From positions 2,420,501-2,484,500 of the forward strand of contig OX467089.1 in NCBI GenBank assembly GCA_950106755.1: 64,000 nucleotides of DNA, written 5' to 3'. Position numbers and translations under genes: made by a program. The notes under the pieces were generated by a model, which worked only from the letters and a program-made list of their open reading frames with translations, made no database searches and was not told the origin of the DNA. Below, in pieces: positions 1 to 10,342 of the stretch; the stretch's first letter is position 1, and each line of letters begins with the position of its first letter. Source of the stretch: Climacium dendroides. Lineage: Eukaryota > Streptophyta > Bryopsida > Hypnales > Climaciaceae.

Positions 1-2
1 TG

Positions 3-389
3 AAGTCGTTGTATACATTCACATCAACAGCTGAAAAGGACGAAGCTATAAAGAGGAGGTGGTGGATGGATTCCAGTATTACTTATGTACATGGAAGAGA
101 TGCGGATGTGCAAAACATCCCTTCTCTTTCCATGCAATCCGAGCAATATGCTGTTGCTAAATTAGCTGAACGGATCAGTAGGCAGTGCATGTCGGAGGCG
201 TATCACAAGTTGCAGCGTGAATCAAGTAGCTCACATGTCAAGTACCTCCATCCACAATTTGCACAGGTGTTTGATACTTACTTGAAGCGCGTTCAGAACA
301 AAGAGAGTACTTTGGCACAAGTCATCTTCCGTTTTAGTACTTCATTCAACTGGCCTGTTCCAGATGAACACTTCTGTGGTTCATATTGA
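3..389 (+). CDS. C-terminal end of an unknown protein (5' end outside window)
   Basis: The frame is open from the window edge to a TGA at 387-389, giving about 128 residues. There is no credible ATG at the start, so this is the last exon or tail of a longer gene. The product is hydrophilic, rich in Ser, Gln and charged residues, with no membrane segment, zinc motif or catalytic signature that I recognise. The ending (WPVPDEHFCGSY) looks like a real C-terminus, and AT-rich sequence without coding potential follows at once. It could be the tail of a transposon protein, given the surroundings. Function unknown. Confidence 0.4.
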   Translation, partial: KSLYTFTSTAEKDEAIKRRWWMDSSITYVHGRDADVQNIPSLSMQSEQYAVAKLAERISRQCMSEAYHKLQRESSSSHVKYLHPQFAQVFDTYLKRVQNKESTLAQVIFRFSTSFNWPVPDEHFCGSY

Positions 390-1924
390 AGTTCAAAAAT
401 AGTTCATATAAGTATATAGGCTGGTAGTATGCATAGATGCCAAGTAGTAATGTAGTATGTATGCGAATTACATAGTTGCATAGCATATGTACACCATTTT
501 GATTTTTTAAGACCAATGAATGCCAATGTAGTTGGACTTTTATGTACCTTTGTAATTGACGAGGATATTTTAATTGATAATGATTTTTAAAGTGTGTGAA
601 TTGTCCCTATCTTTTGTCATTGTTGGTTTGTAATTTTGCATAGAAAAGTCTAAAACCCTGCAATTACGGAAATTGTGATTTTTTAAGTTGGTATTTACAA
701 GATTGGGAAGTTTTTGTTTTAAATTGTATGGTCTTCCAATTCTTCAATTTGCCATGTATGGTTGAAGATATTCAATTGGACAATGTATTATGTATAATTG
801 TAAATTGTCTTTTAGATTCTAGAAGCATGGTTTTTTGTTTGGTATCAATGGTGTGTTGTTAATTTTTTGAATGCAACGGGTTTGTCGGCTTCATTAAGAT
901 GTTAAAAAAAAATAGTAATTACCCCCTAAATGCTTGAGGACCCAAAATATTAAATATGGTGTTTGCAAAACTTAGAAGTTCAGTAAAACCTAACTATTTT
1001 TCATCATTTTAGTGAGGTAATAATTTTGGGAAATTCTTTTTGAAGTCTACTTTTGGCTCCAGAAGTCCGATCTTGCAATTAAAGGACAATGATTTTTCTG
1101 AAAGAGATATTATGCAAGGGTACCTTGTGCAATCTTGACTTTTCTTTTGTGTTAAGAGCTTTTGGAAATGAGCCTCAAATACAGTAGGTCTTGGAGGAAA
1201 ATTCATATTGGAAATTCATATTAAAAAATTATAGAGTAAATTTTGCAAAGCTGTAAATTGATTGGGCAAGTCTGGCCCATTAACCTCATATTCTTTGGGT
1301 CCCCAACATTTTAGATTTGCCTTGCCAAAAAGGCTTCAACTTTTTTTTGTGATTTTAACAGCATCATTGTCAAATGTTATAATCTTTCACTGTACAAGTG
1401 ATATTGTTGTGCTTTCTTTTCCTATGCAATCTCTAACAAGTCTAGTTTGAATTTGTATGGTTACAATTCCAAAAAAATTGATACATCTTACCAAAATGTG
1501 GGCTCTTTGTTCAATTTAGAGCAAATTAAAGGAAGTTTAAATTTGAAAATAAGGCTTCGGCATGTAGGGGTTACAACATCCTATGGTTATTTGGATGATT
1601 GAATTTGTTTGAACCATCAACCATTGTTTTCTTGGGCCAATTGAAGGCCCAAATGCCTAAAAAAAAATGGACTGCACCAAATCTATAGGTTAAATTTGAA
1701 GAAAAATTGGATGATAATGCCAAATTGCTCGAATTTGAAAGAAAAAAAATTGGATGAAATTGCGCACATCAAATATAACTCATCTAAATATGTCGATGAA
1801 AAGATAATTCTATCCAAAATATAAATGAATACTAAAAAATTTAGTAACATTATTTTGTCATATATTGCCACTTTAGCAATTCTCCAAAAATTGGAAAAAA
1901 AACCATGGTTTCATCCCTACACCG
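390..1924. other. AT-rich non-coding stretch with one dispersed repeat
   Basis: About 1.5 kb of AT-rich sequence with only short chance ORFs. It contains a copy of a dispersed repeat (1110-1310) found again at 21995-22190. I see no RNA gene or promoter I could defend. Confidence 0.6.
1110..1310. repeat. Dispersed repeat, copy 1
   Basis: This segment matches 21995-22190 in the same orientation with scattered substitutions. Both copies share the core GAGCTTTTGGAAATGAGCCT (with GAGG in the second copy), then a CAAATACA..TAG(G/A)TCTTGGAG block, then a TTGATTGGG block followed by a 'CCTCATATT' block. It has no coding potential. It is probably a decayed transposable-element fragment of unknown class. 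Confidence 0.7.
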
Positions 1925-2425
1925 AAGTTTACCCCATTTTCCGCCAGATGCCCCGATCGGACGACCCCACACCGACCCGTCTACCCTGTCCGCCTTCCCG
2001 TCCGCCTCCCCGTTCGCCTCCCCGTTCGCCTCCCCGTCCGCCTCCCCGTCCGCCTCCCGGTCCGCCCTCCCGTCCGCCTCTCGTCCGCCTCCCCGTCCGC
2101 CCTCCTCGTTCGCCCTCCCCGTCTAGCTCCCCGTCCGCCCTCCCCGTCCAGTTCCCGTCTAGCTCCCCGTCCGCCCTCCCGTCTAGCTCCCCGTCTGCCC
2201 TCCCCGTCCGCCCTACCGTCTAGCTCCCCGTCCACCCTCCCTGTCCGCCCTCCTCGTCCGCCCTCCCGTCTGGCTCCCCGTCCACCCTCCTGTCCGCCTC
2301 CCGTCCGCCCCGTCCGCCTCCCCGTCCACTGGACGGTCAAAACGTCCTATGTCGGCGGACGTTCGGGAACCGGCGGACGTAGACGTTGGACGTCTGAACG
2401 TCCGGACGTCCATGTAACCCTGACT
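1925..2425. repeat. GC-rich CCGTCCGCC minisatellite
   Basis: Imperfect tandem units built from CGTCCGCCTCCC and variants such as GTCTAGCTCCC fill about 1955-2330, followed by a related CGGACGT-rich tail to about 2416. The block gives proline-rich or arginine-rich ORFs in several frames, which are artefacts of the repeat. It directly abuts the broken end of ORFX copy X1, so it marks the point where the retroelement is truncated. Confidence 0.85.
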
Positions 2426-2426
2426 T

Positions 2427-2660
2427 TCCTACTACAAAACGGTCCGTCCTTGATGCTAAACCGTTCCCATTCTTCCGGAACTGATAGATGTCCGCCCAGA
2501 TGTCCTCGGTCCACGTGATTGGCCGTCCTCTCAAAGTGAGCTCATACTGATTCGGAACACCGTGAAGTAGCTCTTGAATCATCTCTTCACTCTTGAGGTT
2601 CCATGGTCGGTGTAGTAAACCGACACATCCTAACCTAGTCAAGTCCTCCTCTAACTGCTT
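2427..2660 (-). pseudogene. ORFX copy X1 (N-terminal fragment of retroelement ORF)
   Basis: On the minus strand this encodes the N-terminal part of the ORFX family: a GC.GLLHRPWNLKSE block, then MIQELLHGVPNQYELTLRGR and a W.EDIWADIYQFRK block. It is nearly identical to X2 (10343-12175) and X7 (54545-56396). Homology stops at about 2427, where the GC-rich minisatellite begins, so more than 80% of the ORF is missing. It lies downstream of pol (3391-7476), which shows that ORFX sits between pol and the 3' LTR in this element family. The upstream codons run into the MITE at 2662-2812. Confidence 0.85.
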
Positions 2661-2661
2661 G

Positions 2662-2812
2662 CACTATTAGAAAATTTCATTTTTCTGTTGTTTTGGTCGT
2701 GTTGATCCGGTCAAAATCTGATAGAAATCTGTTGAAACCAACAGATTTCTGTCAAATTTTGACCGGATCAACGCGACCAAAACAACAGAAATACGAAATT
2801 TTCTAGTAGTGT
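2662..2812. mobile_element. CACTA-type foldback MITE, 151 bp, TSD TTG
   Basis: The termini are CACTATTAGAAAATTTC and the inverted GAAATTTTCTAGTAGTG(T). The two halves are near-perfect inverted repeats of about 70 bp, so the element folds into one hairpin. It is flanked by TTG at 2659-2661 and 2813-2815. The same site is empty in the homologous retroelement spacer at 12204-12206 (GCTTGTGTAG), which proves insertion and confirms the 3-bp target duplication. A CACTA start plus a 3-bp TSD is the hallmark of CACTA (En/Spm) transposons. Confidence 0.93.
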
Positions 2813-3390
2813 TTGTGTAGTTCCGGGCTATCCGGAATGGCCGGAGAGATAACCCGGGCAAATACCGCTATCTTCCGTACTGGTCCGGATGCCATAAGAT
2901 CTAAGTGAGAGCGAAGGAAAAGTAGTTCTACCTCAGTCGCTAACTCACCACTCTTTCTCTCAACTACTCACACAAACAATCTCAGGAACACAGAACAGAA
3001 GAGTGAAGAGGAAACTCTAGGAAGACGGCTTAAGTACTAAACCGTCTTTCTACGGTCTTAAGGACAACGGCTATAGGTCCGTTGTCTCAACGGTATCCTA
3101 CTTCCGTAGCTACGAGGCCTATACGGTAGGTTCCTGTGTTCCGGATGAGTCCGGATTCCGGATCCGGATAAGTTCTAGTTACGGGTGGTGCCGGAACGCT
3201 TATTTCCTAATTCAAGCTATCTAGTCCAAAAATCACACTCTAACTATAATTTTTTTATTTTTTATTTTATTTTTTGCACCTACTTCTTGCATTATTGATC
3301 CATTTCCGGATTCCGGATTCCCACATTACCCCTTTTTCAATTGTGAGAGTCCCCGCGAACATCCTCATCTTCGTCTTGGGAATCCGACTC
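2813..3390 (-). other. Retroelement spacer between pol and ORFX
   Basis: This non-coding segment is colinear with 12176-12708 (about 95% by eye, including the T-rich tract near 3250 and the GCACCTACTTCTTGCATTAT block). It is the leader region of ORFX in this subfamily. In the other copy similarity ends at about 12708, where pol is missing. Confidence 0.85.
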
Positions 3391-6300
3391 CTACGCGTAC
3401 GTCTTGACCCGGGATTTATTCACCCTTGTGTCCATCCACACCCCTTGAAGATCTTCCAGTTGAATGGATCCATTAGAGAATAACTGTTGCACTCTATATG
3501 GGCCCATCCATCTGGTGTGAAGTTTTCCTAGAAAAATCCGGTAACGGCTATCATACAATAGAACTAACTCCCCTTCCTTGATCTCATGATTGGTTGGTAA
3601 TTTCTTGTCATGATCTACCTTTCTTTTTTCCTGTATTCTCTTCGTGTGATCGAGGGCCACCAATCTTGCCTCCTCCAAATCTTCGATGGCCATCAGCCGG
3701 ATGTCTGGATCGCTGGTCCGGATAGCATTCCGGGTCGACATGACTCGGTGTGATTCCACCTCTAATTCAATCCCATGGGTGGTCTCCTGTCCAAATACCA
3801 GAAAGAATGGACTTCTCCCAGTGGTAGTCTTCTGTAAGGTGTTGTATGCATGGACTGCCGATGGAAGTTTCAAATCCCAATCCGTCTTGTGCTTAGAGAT
3901 GGTTTTATTCAAAACCTTTTCTACTACTCCATTGGCTCGTTCCGTCAAACCGTTGGCCCTTGGGTTATAAGGAATGGTCTTCCGGTGGATGATCAGATAT
4001 CTCTTGGTAATATTCTGAATGGTATCATTCAGGAAATGGAGTCCTCGATCACTTACTAACTCTAGTGGGTGTCCAAACCTCATCAGAATTTCTGTGAACA
4101 GGAACGATGCTGCAGTCTGGGCGGAACTATTTCGGCTAGACCGTGCTTCCACCCATTTGGTGGCATAATCTGTCGCCAAGATGATATACTTCTTTCTTCT
4201 AGCTGTAATTGGAGAAATGGGACCTATGAAATCTATTCCCCACTTCTCAAAGGGGGCGATAGGCATGATTGGAACGAGTGGCCAATGGTTCCGAAAGGAA
4301 GGAGCCCCCATTCGTTGACATTGGTCACAGCTCCCCACATGCTTCTTGACGTCCCGGATCAGATATGGCCACCAATATCCGGTTGCTCGGATCCGGTTCA
4401 CAATGGTGATAGCTGCAAAATGTCCTCCAAAAGGTCCGGAATGCAAGGCTCGCATTATCTTCTTTTGTTCCTTTGTTTCCACGCATCGCCTTAGCTGATC
4501 ATTCGCTCCCATTTTGAATAAGGTTCCCTTAATCAGTGAGTAAGGGCCAACCTTATGGTAGAACATAATTTTCTCCTCACTGTTTAACCCTTCCGGATAT
4601 CTCCCATCTACAAGGAAATTGATGATGTCCTGGTAATCCGATCAAGTTCCTGCTTGTAGGTGGAACACGGATTCTTCCGGAATTTCCGGAAAGTCATCTG
4701 GGAATTCTGTGGAAATGTCTTCAAGTGAAGTCGGTCCCCTAATTCTAGAGAGGTAGTCCGCATTTGCATTTGACTTTCCGGACTTCACTTTTACTTCATA
4801 ATTGAATTCTTGGAGCAATAACACCCATCTTGCTATTCTTCCGGAAAGGTCAAGTTTGTTTACTAGATACTTGAGTGAATCATGATCCATGTGGAATATT
4901 ACTCGATACCCAAGCAGGTAATGCCGGAACTTCTTGCATGCATAGACCACTGCCAACGCTTCCCGCTTTGTGGTGGTGTACTTCCTTTCTGCCAAGCTCA
5001 TTTGTTTGCTGGAGTAGTAAATGGGGCATTCTCTCTGGTGACTGTCGTGTTGCTAGAGAATTGCTCCTAAACACCATCCGAAAGCGTCTAGGGTAACATG
5101 AAATTCCTTAGTCCAATCCAGTGAAGACAAAATAGGGGCCTTGACTAACGCTGATTTCAACATCTCAAAAGCTTCTTGCCGTTCCGCATTCCACACATAC
5201 TCAGTATCCCTTCTTAGCAGTTCCGTAAATGGAGTAGCCTTCCGGGCATATCCGTCTATAAATCTCCGATAATACCCTACACAACCAAGGAATCCTCGGA
5301 TTTCTCGTACACAGGTTGGAGCAGAAAGGGTGAGTATGGCTTTGACCTTGTCCAGGTCTACCTCTAACCCTTTCCGACTAACCACATGTCCTAAGAGGAT
5401 TCCGGATTCCATTCTGAAAAAGCATTTTCCAGGATGCAGTTTGAGATTTGTCTCTCTGCATCTCTGAAAGGTTTTCCGCAGGTATTCCAGGTGCGCTTCT
5501 TTGGAACTGTAGATAGCAAAGTCATCGATGAATACCTCTAAGAAGTGACGTAAAAAATCTTGGAAGATGTCCATCATGAGTCGTTGGAAAGTTCCGGGGG
5601 CATTGCATAATCTGAAGGGCATCCGGGTGAATGCAAAGGTTCCCCATTCCGTCATGAAGGTGGTCTTCAGTTGGTCTAATAACCGGATGAAAACCTGGTT
5701 GTATCCGGAGAAGCCATCAAGGAAGCTGTAACACTCATTTCCGGATACTTGATCAAGAATGATGTCCGTAAAAGGAAGCGGAAAGTAGTCTTTCCGGGTT
5801 GCACCATTTAATTTCCGGAAGTCTTGGCATACCCGAATCTTGATCTTTCCTCCTGGGCCTGGTTTCTTTGGAATGACAACAATGGGTGAAACCCATTCTG
5901 AGTTGAGGATTGGGTAAATAAACCCGGCTTCTAACAAGGCGTCAATTTCCTCCTTCACCATCAAAGAGTATCTTGGGTTTAACCGGTGTTGTCGCTGGCG
6001 TACTGGAACCGCTCCTTCGACAAGGTCGATTCGGTGTTCTCCTAGTTCTGCTGGTATCCCACTGAGGTCGGAGGGTGCCCAAGCAAAGACATCGAGATAT
6101 TCTTCTAGAAGCTTCTTGTATTTAGCTTTCTCTAGAGCAAACATTGCTTTGTTAACAAAGAAATTTTTTCCCGTGGTAACACTCACCTCCTCATACTCCA
6201 CTGGGCTTACTATAGGTTTCCTCCTTTCCGGCTCTAGTCCATCTTCCTCGTTCCGTAACTCGCTCCAGACGGATCCTTGATTTGTTCGATCTAGTCTTAC

Positions 6301-7476
6301 CGTTGGGAGATTCTCTTCGTTGAACTGTCGTTTGATCCATTCATATGATAACGGAACGCTCATCTCTCCTAATGACCGATCTTCCGGTATTGTTGGTGTC
6401 GGGGTTTCTGTTTCTTCCGTTGCAATTTCCAGGATGGGTTCTGGAAACTCAAAATCTGGTTTCGTAACAGACGTGAAGTAACTAGTCACGGAATCAGAGT
6501 TCTCCTGATCAGACCAGTCCGTAGTATATCCATCAGATTCACTAGTCTCTCCCAAGTGATCAACATGTTTCCAAGGTATTCGTATGGCAAGTTTCCCTAC
6601 CACGAATTCCTTGGCTCTCCAGTCAACCAGCACCCTTGCTGCATATAACCATGGTCTTCCTAATAGCATGGGGAAAGGCCTTCCCTTAGATACCCTGATG
6701 ACTACATAATTTAGCAGATAAGTCTCTTTTCCGATCCGGGTTGGAATCCGGGCCAGCCTTTCTACCAGATACACTCCTGATTGATCTGCCATCCTCAAGA
6801 CTTGGTCGGTTTCTTGGAAGGTCGTGTACCCTAGATCAAAGGCGGTGTCTTCTAGCATTAAGTTGACTCCTGATCCGCCATCAACTGGAACCCGGGTGAC
6901 CGTACAACCCCCTACTTCGACCTCCAATTCTGGTGCTCCAAAGTCTTTGATCTGGGAGAAGTTGACTGCGACTGATGGAAGTTTGAATCGCCTGGTTCTT
7001 TTCTTTGTCCAAGCGTCTCGGATCAATTTCTGATAATTTGCATTATCATGGAGGAGTTGCCCAAAGGTGACACTAGCTTTCTGATCTTTGATATCTTGCA
7101 CGATGTCGTACGTATCTGAGTTTGGTACCGGATTGATCAGAACCGGAACATCCTCAAACGTAACCTTCTTCTTTTTGGGATCCGGAATCACACTGATGTT
7201 GTCTAGATTCTGTCGGACTTCCGAACTAATGTCAATGGGAATCGGAAGAGGTCCGACCCCTTTTTCTACTTCTACTGTGGGTCTAATAGGGTCCGTTCCT
7301 TCCGTGTAATCAGAATCACTCGGATCGGATTCTGGAATGGGAGTGCTCACCTGAGGCTTCTCTTTCTGTCTCTGCCTTCTAGTTCTATGCCTACCCCTTT
7401 GGTCTTTGGTGGAACTTCGAGTTGACACTCGATGAACAAGTCTTTCTACAACTTTTGGAAGTTCCACCTTTGGTTG
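3391..7476 (-). pseudogene. pol: Ty3-type pol polyprotein (protease, RT, RNase H, integrase), two in-frame stops
   Basis: One continuous minus-strand frame carries a full pol, broken by TAG at 5055-5053 and TGA at 4644-4642. Numbering from 7467, an aspartic protease motif PVDGGSGVNLM lies near residue 193, and RT spans about 480-660 with the catalytic box FIDDF near 645. RNase H starts at FHVTLDAFGWCLG just before the first stop and continues past it (KREALAVVYAC, HMDHDSLKYL). The integrase part (from 4566) has an HHCC finger (H42, H49, C80, C83) and the triad D112, D173, E209, with 35 residues between the last two. There is no chromodomain. Pol makes cDNA from element RNA and inserts it into the genome. 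It lies in the same frame as gag. The lack of frameshifts and intact active sites suggest recent decay. The two stops and the DGGS protease variant are the odd points. Confidence 0.95.
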
Positions 7477-9066
7477 TCATTTTTCCGTATTTTCAATTCC
7501 GACAGTGGATTCGTAATTGAGTCCGGTTTGGTCACGAGGTGGGACTTCTACATGTTTGTAAATAGTACGGATCTGTTGCGGCCTGGGACACTCAATCATT
7601 CCATGTCCATATTCTAAACAATTATGGCATGGTAATGCTAGAGGGGCCCCTTGCCCCTGCCCTTTATGGGGATAGCTATTGGCATAATGTTGGGGACTTC
7701 CACATACGAAACAACACCCGGGTGGGAATCTAGAAGTAGAATAAGTACCTTGACTAGATCCAGTCGGATGATGCGTATGAAAATTGGTGCGGATCAACTG
7801 CTGAGGTGCTTTCCCTCTTCCGTATCCGGTTTGGATCTGGAATACTGGATTCACCGGATCTTCACCCCCTTCCGGTTCTGGAAGTGTGTAATACACTCCT
7901 TCTTCATCCACAAAATGGATCTGCTTCTGATGTCCCTGGGGGCATTCGCTTGCATAATGACCGAGTCTTCCACATCTTGCGCACCATACATTAGCTTGGG
8001 AAGTCGGTATAATCCGTCGGGGCATCCGATTATCAGCTAGGTTGACCTTGATTGCCTCCAAAGATTCTTGGATGCTTTTCATAAGTTTCTTGGAATCGTC
8101 CTCCTCCACCTTTACCTTGACGGTTCTTCTATTAACCTTTTCATTTTTTCCTCGCACCACTCGTTTGCTGCTGGAAGTCTCTGCCTCACTACTCGAACTG
8201 TCGGCGCTGTCGGATGATTCATCCGATCCGGTTTCGGAATCCGAATACCTCCCTCTTCGCTTCATCCTCTTCTCGTACTTTTTGCTCTTCCCTTTCTCTC
8301 TTTTCTCGCTCTTCTTAATGGATCGTCGCAGTGATTGAGCTGAGTTCTCGTAATTTTGGGCTGACTCCATGGCTTTTCTTAGCGTTGCGGGTCGGGATTG
8401 TCGGATCTGAAAACCCATCTCCTCCGGAAAACTTGCCACATACCATTCCACTTGTATACTCGGGGCTACGTCCGTGGTTAGTTTTTTTATCAGGTCTTTC
8501 ACCCTCTGACCGTATTTTCGGACTGACTCATTAGGTCTCATGGAGACTTTACTAAGTCTTCCCAAAGCTCTAGCTTCTTGTCCTACTTCTCTAAAGGTCC
8601 GCAGGAAGAGTTCCGTCAGACGGTCCCAGTTGTTCCGGATACCTTCCGGAACATCCTGATACCATCTAAGGGCTTCACCTTTTAGTAGTCCCTGAAAAAT
8701 TCTCTGTCTGGAAGCAGCATCTTCTTGATTAGCTACAGTGGTAGCTTCAAATTCTCCCATCCAATCATCTACATCCTTACTACCATCTCCCCGAAACCTA
8801 TTGTAACGGAGACGTGTCGTGGTCACTATGATATCTAGTTCGTCAGAGAATCGTTCCTCCTCAGAAGTAACTGGTTTCGCTTCTGGTTCCTCAACCGCTT
8901 CAGGACTTTGAAAACGTTCCGGAAGTACTTCCGGCCTAGGAGGAATTATAACCAGATCCTCTACGGACTGTGACATTAGTAACCCGTGCACCACTATTCG
9001 CCTATTTTCTTCTTCTTGACGTTCCATCCGACGTAAAGCTGTATTTCTTCTTTGAGGCCTACTCAT
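7477..9066 (-). CDS. gag: Retrotransposon gag with three zinc knuckles
   Basis: A 529-residue ORF starting at ATG 9066. A Retrotrans_gag-type domain spans roughly residues 95-240 (RWYQDVPEG and WDRLTELFLRTF blocks), followed by a Lys/Ser/Asp-rich linker. There are then three CCHC knuckles near residues 361, 451 and 478. The first (CARCGRLGHYASEC) and third (CHNCLEYGHGMIEC) are intact CX2CX4HX4C. The second ends in Tyr instead of Cys, so it may not bind zinc. Gag forms the particle that packages element RNA. The frame ends at TGA 7479-7477 and is followed in the same frame by pol, so Gag-Pol could be made only by stop read-through, or the stop is a decay mutation. The primer site lies 144 bp upstream. 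Confidence 0.93.
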   Translation of the reverse strand: MSRPQRRNTALRRMERQEEENRRIVVHGLLMSQSVEDLVIIPPRPEVLPERFQSPEAVEEPEAKPVTSEEERFSDELDIIVTTTRLRYNRFRGDGSKDVDDWMGEFEATTVANQEDAASRQRIFQGLLKGEALRWYQDVPEGIRNNWDRLTELFLRTFREVGQEARALGRLSKVSMRPNESVRKYGQRVKDLIKKLTTDVAPSIQVEWYVASFPEEMGFQIRQSRPATLRKAMESAQNYENSAQSLRRSIKKSEKREKGKSKKYEKRMKRRGRYSDSETGSDESSDSADSSSSEAETSSSKRVVRGKNEKVNRRTVKVKVEEDDSKKLMKSIQESLEAIKVNLADNRMPRRIIPTSQANVWCARCGRLGHYASECPQGHQKQIHFVDEEGVYYTLPEPEGGEDPVNPVFQIQTGYGRGKAPQQLIRTNFHTHHPTGSSQGTYSTSRFPPGCCFVCGSPQHYANSYPHKGQGQGAPLALPCHNCLEYGHGMIECPRPQQIRTIYKHVEVPPRDQTGLNYESTVGIENTEK

Positions 9067-9209
9067 GAAGTTAGAATCAGATTCTCATTCACTGGACCCT
9101 CATTTACTTAGTCTACAATCCGGCGAATGGCTGAGTCCTAGCTTACCGTCCTGAACTACCCTTTTTTTTTCTTTGATCTTCTACTCTATCGATAAGTTTT
9201 TCAGTAGTT

Positions 9210-9226
9210 CCCCGGCAACGGCGCCA
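9210..9226 (-). promoter_or_regulatory. Primer-binding site for tRNA-Asp
   Basis: On the minus strand the site reads TGGCGCCGTTGCCGGGG, a 17-base match to the 3' end (including CCA) of plant tRNA-Asp(GUC) as I know it. It starts 4 bp inside the LTR boundary at 9231. This site primes minus-strand cDNA synthesis and is typical of Athila/Tat-lineage elements. Confidence 0.92.
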
Positions 9227-9230
9227 AAAG

Positions 9231-10325
9231 TGTCGTACGCGCAGTTAGCCGTAAGTATCCTTACAACAACAAATGGTTGCAAGATGACACGAATTATCGT
9301 TCCAGGGAACTCTAGTATGATATCGATTGAATTAGAAGTATCCGGATTGTGACTACTCACTTAATCTCCCTTATTTCACTTACCCTATCTCGTTCCGGAA
9401 ACTTAGTACATTCCGGATTCCGTTCCGGATCCGGACACACCCGGATCTGAGTTCCGTCTCTCTTCCGTCACTAGTTTTTGTTGCCTCTGTTTTACCCTCA
9501 GAGGGTTCGCCCTTGATCTAGAAAGGGGTGGGGACTCTAGGAGGAGGAGGAAGGAGTATCCTCTCACAGTTTCCGGATTAGTCAATCCGGAATCAGGTCA
9601 CACAGAACAATTCTAACACCTCTCTTTACTACAACGACGGATCCGAACTCATAGATCCAAAGGAATAGAGTCTTAAGGGGAGAACAATGTACCAAGGGGG
9701 AGGTTGGTAGACTTTCCGAAGTAGCGGGAGTTCCTTTCCTTTGGCGGTTGCTTATCTCCGCATAGAACCCTCCTGGTTCTGAACTCGTAGGGCCCTCTAC
9801 CTTCTTACCCGGATTGCCGTTCCGGCAATTTAAAAGCACGTCACACTTTCACTCCCTTACTCAGTCCGCATTCCCCCCACTCAACTCAATACCAAGAGAT
9901 CAGTAGCCCAAGATCCGGATTCCTCCTCTCTCTCCCTTCTCTTTCTCCAGTACCAGGTCACACCCCCATGCATACACTTAGCCAAAAGACCCTGTCTAAG
10001 CAAAAGTGCAGCTAGAAGCACCCTGGCTGACTTAGATTAAGAAAAGAGAATTGTAATACATACGTGAAAGCACTAAAATCCAGTGGAGTAGGATGGAATG
10101 GCAAACAACTAACTTACCTGCCCTTAAAATACTAACACAAAAACCCAAAGTCACCTCCTAAAAGCTTGAAAAGGAAACCCGGAAATCCAGGTCACCAATC
10201 CCTGAACCTCCCGAGATATCCGGAAAGATTGCTAATTGCCGTCCGAGATAACTGGATTTCCTTACTATCCGCCTAAAATTTCGGAAACCGGTTCCAAGCT
10301 CGGAACCCCATCCCGGATCCTATAC
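9231..10325 (-). repeat. LTR shared by two retroelement copies
   Basis: The LTR ends (element sense) in GTACGACA at 9231 next to the primer site. Its other edge is about 10325, after a purine-rich tract (AGGAGAAGAAG) that follows ORFX X2; the exact start is not certain. It is homologous to the LTR at about 56415-57573. A TATA-like TATTTTAAGGG lies at about 10122-10132. On one side is gag-pol and on the other a second element's ORFX, so it acts as 5' LTR of one and 3' LTR of the other, the pattern left by LTR-LTR recombination of tandem copies. Confidence 0.8.
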
Positions 10326-10342
10326 TTCTTCTCCTACCAACC

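Noticed and set aside
1825..2413. Several long proline-rich or arginine-rich ORFs on both strands
   Set aside because: They are translations of the GC-rich minisatellite and exist in several frames at once; there is no start context or domain.
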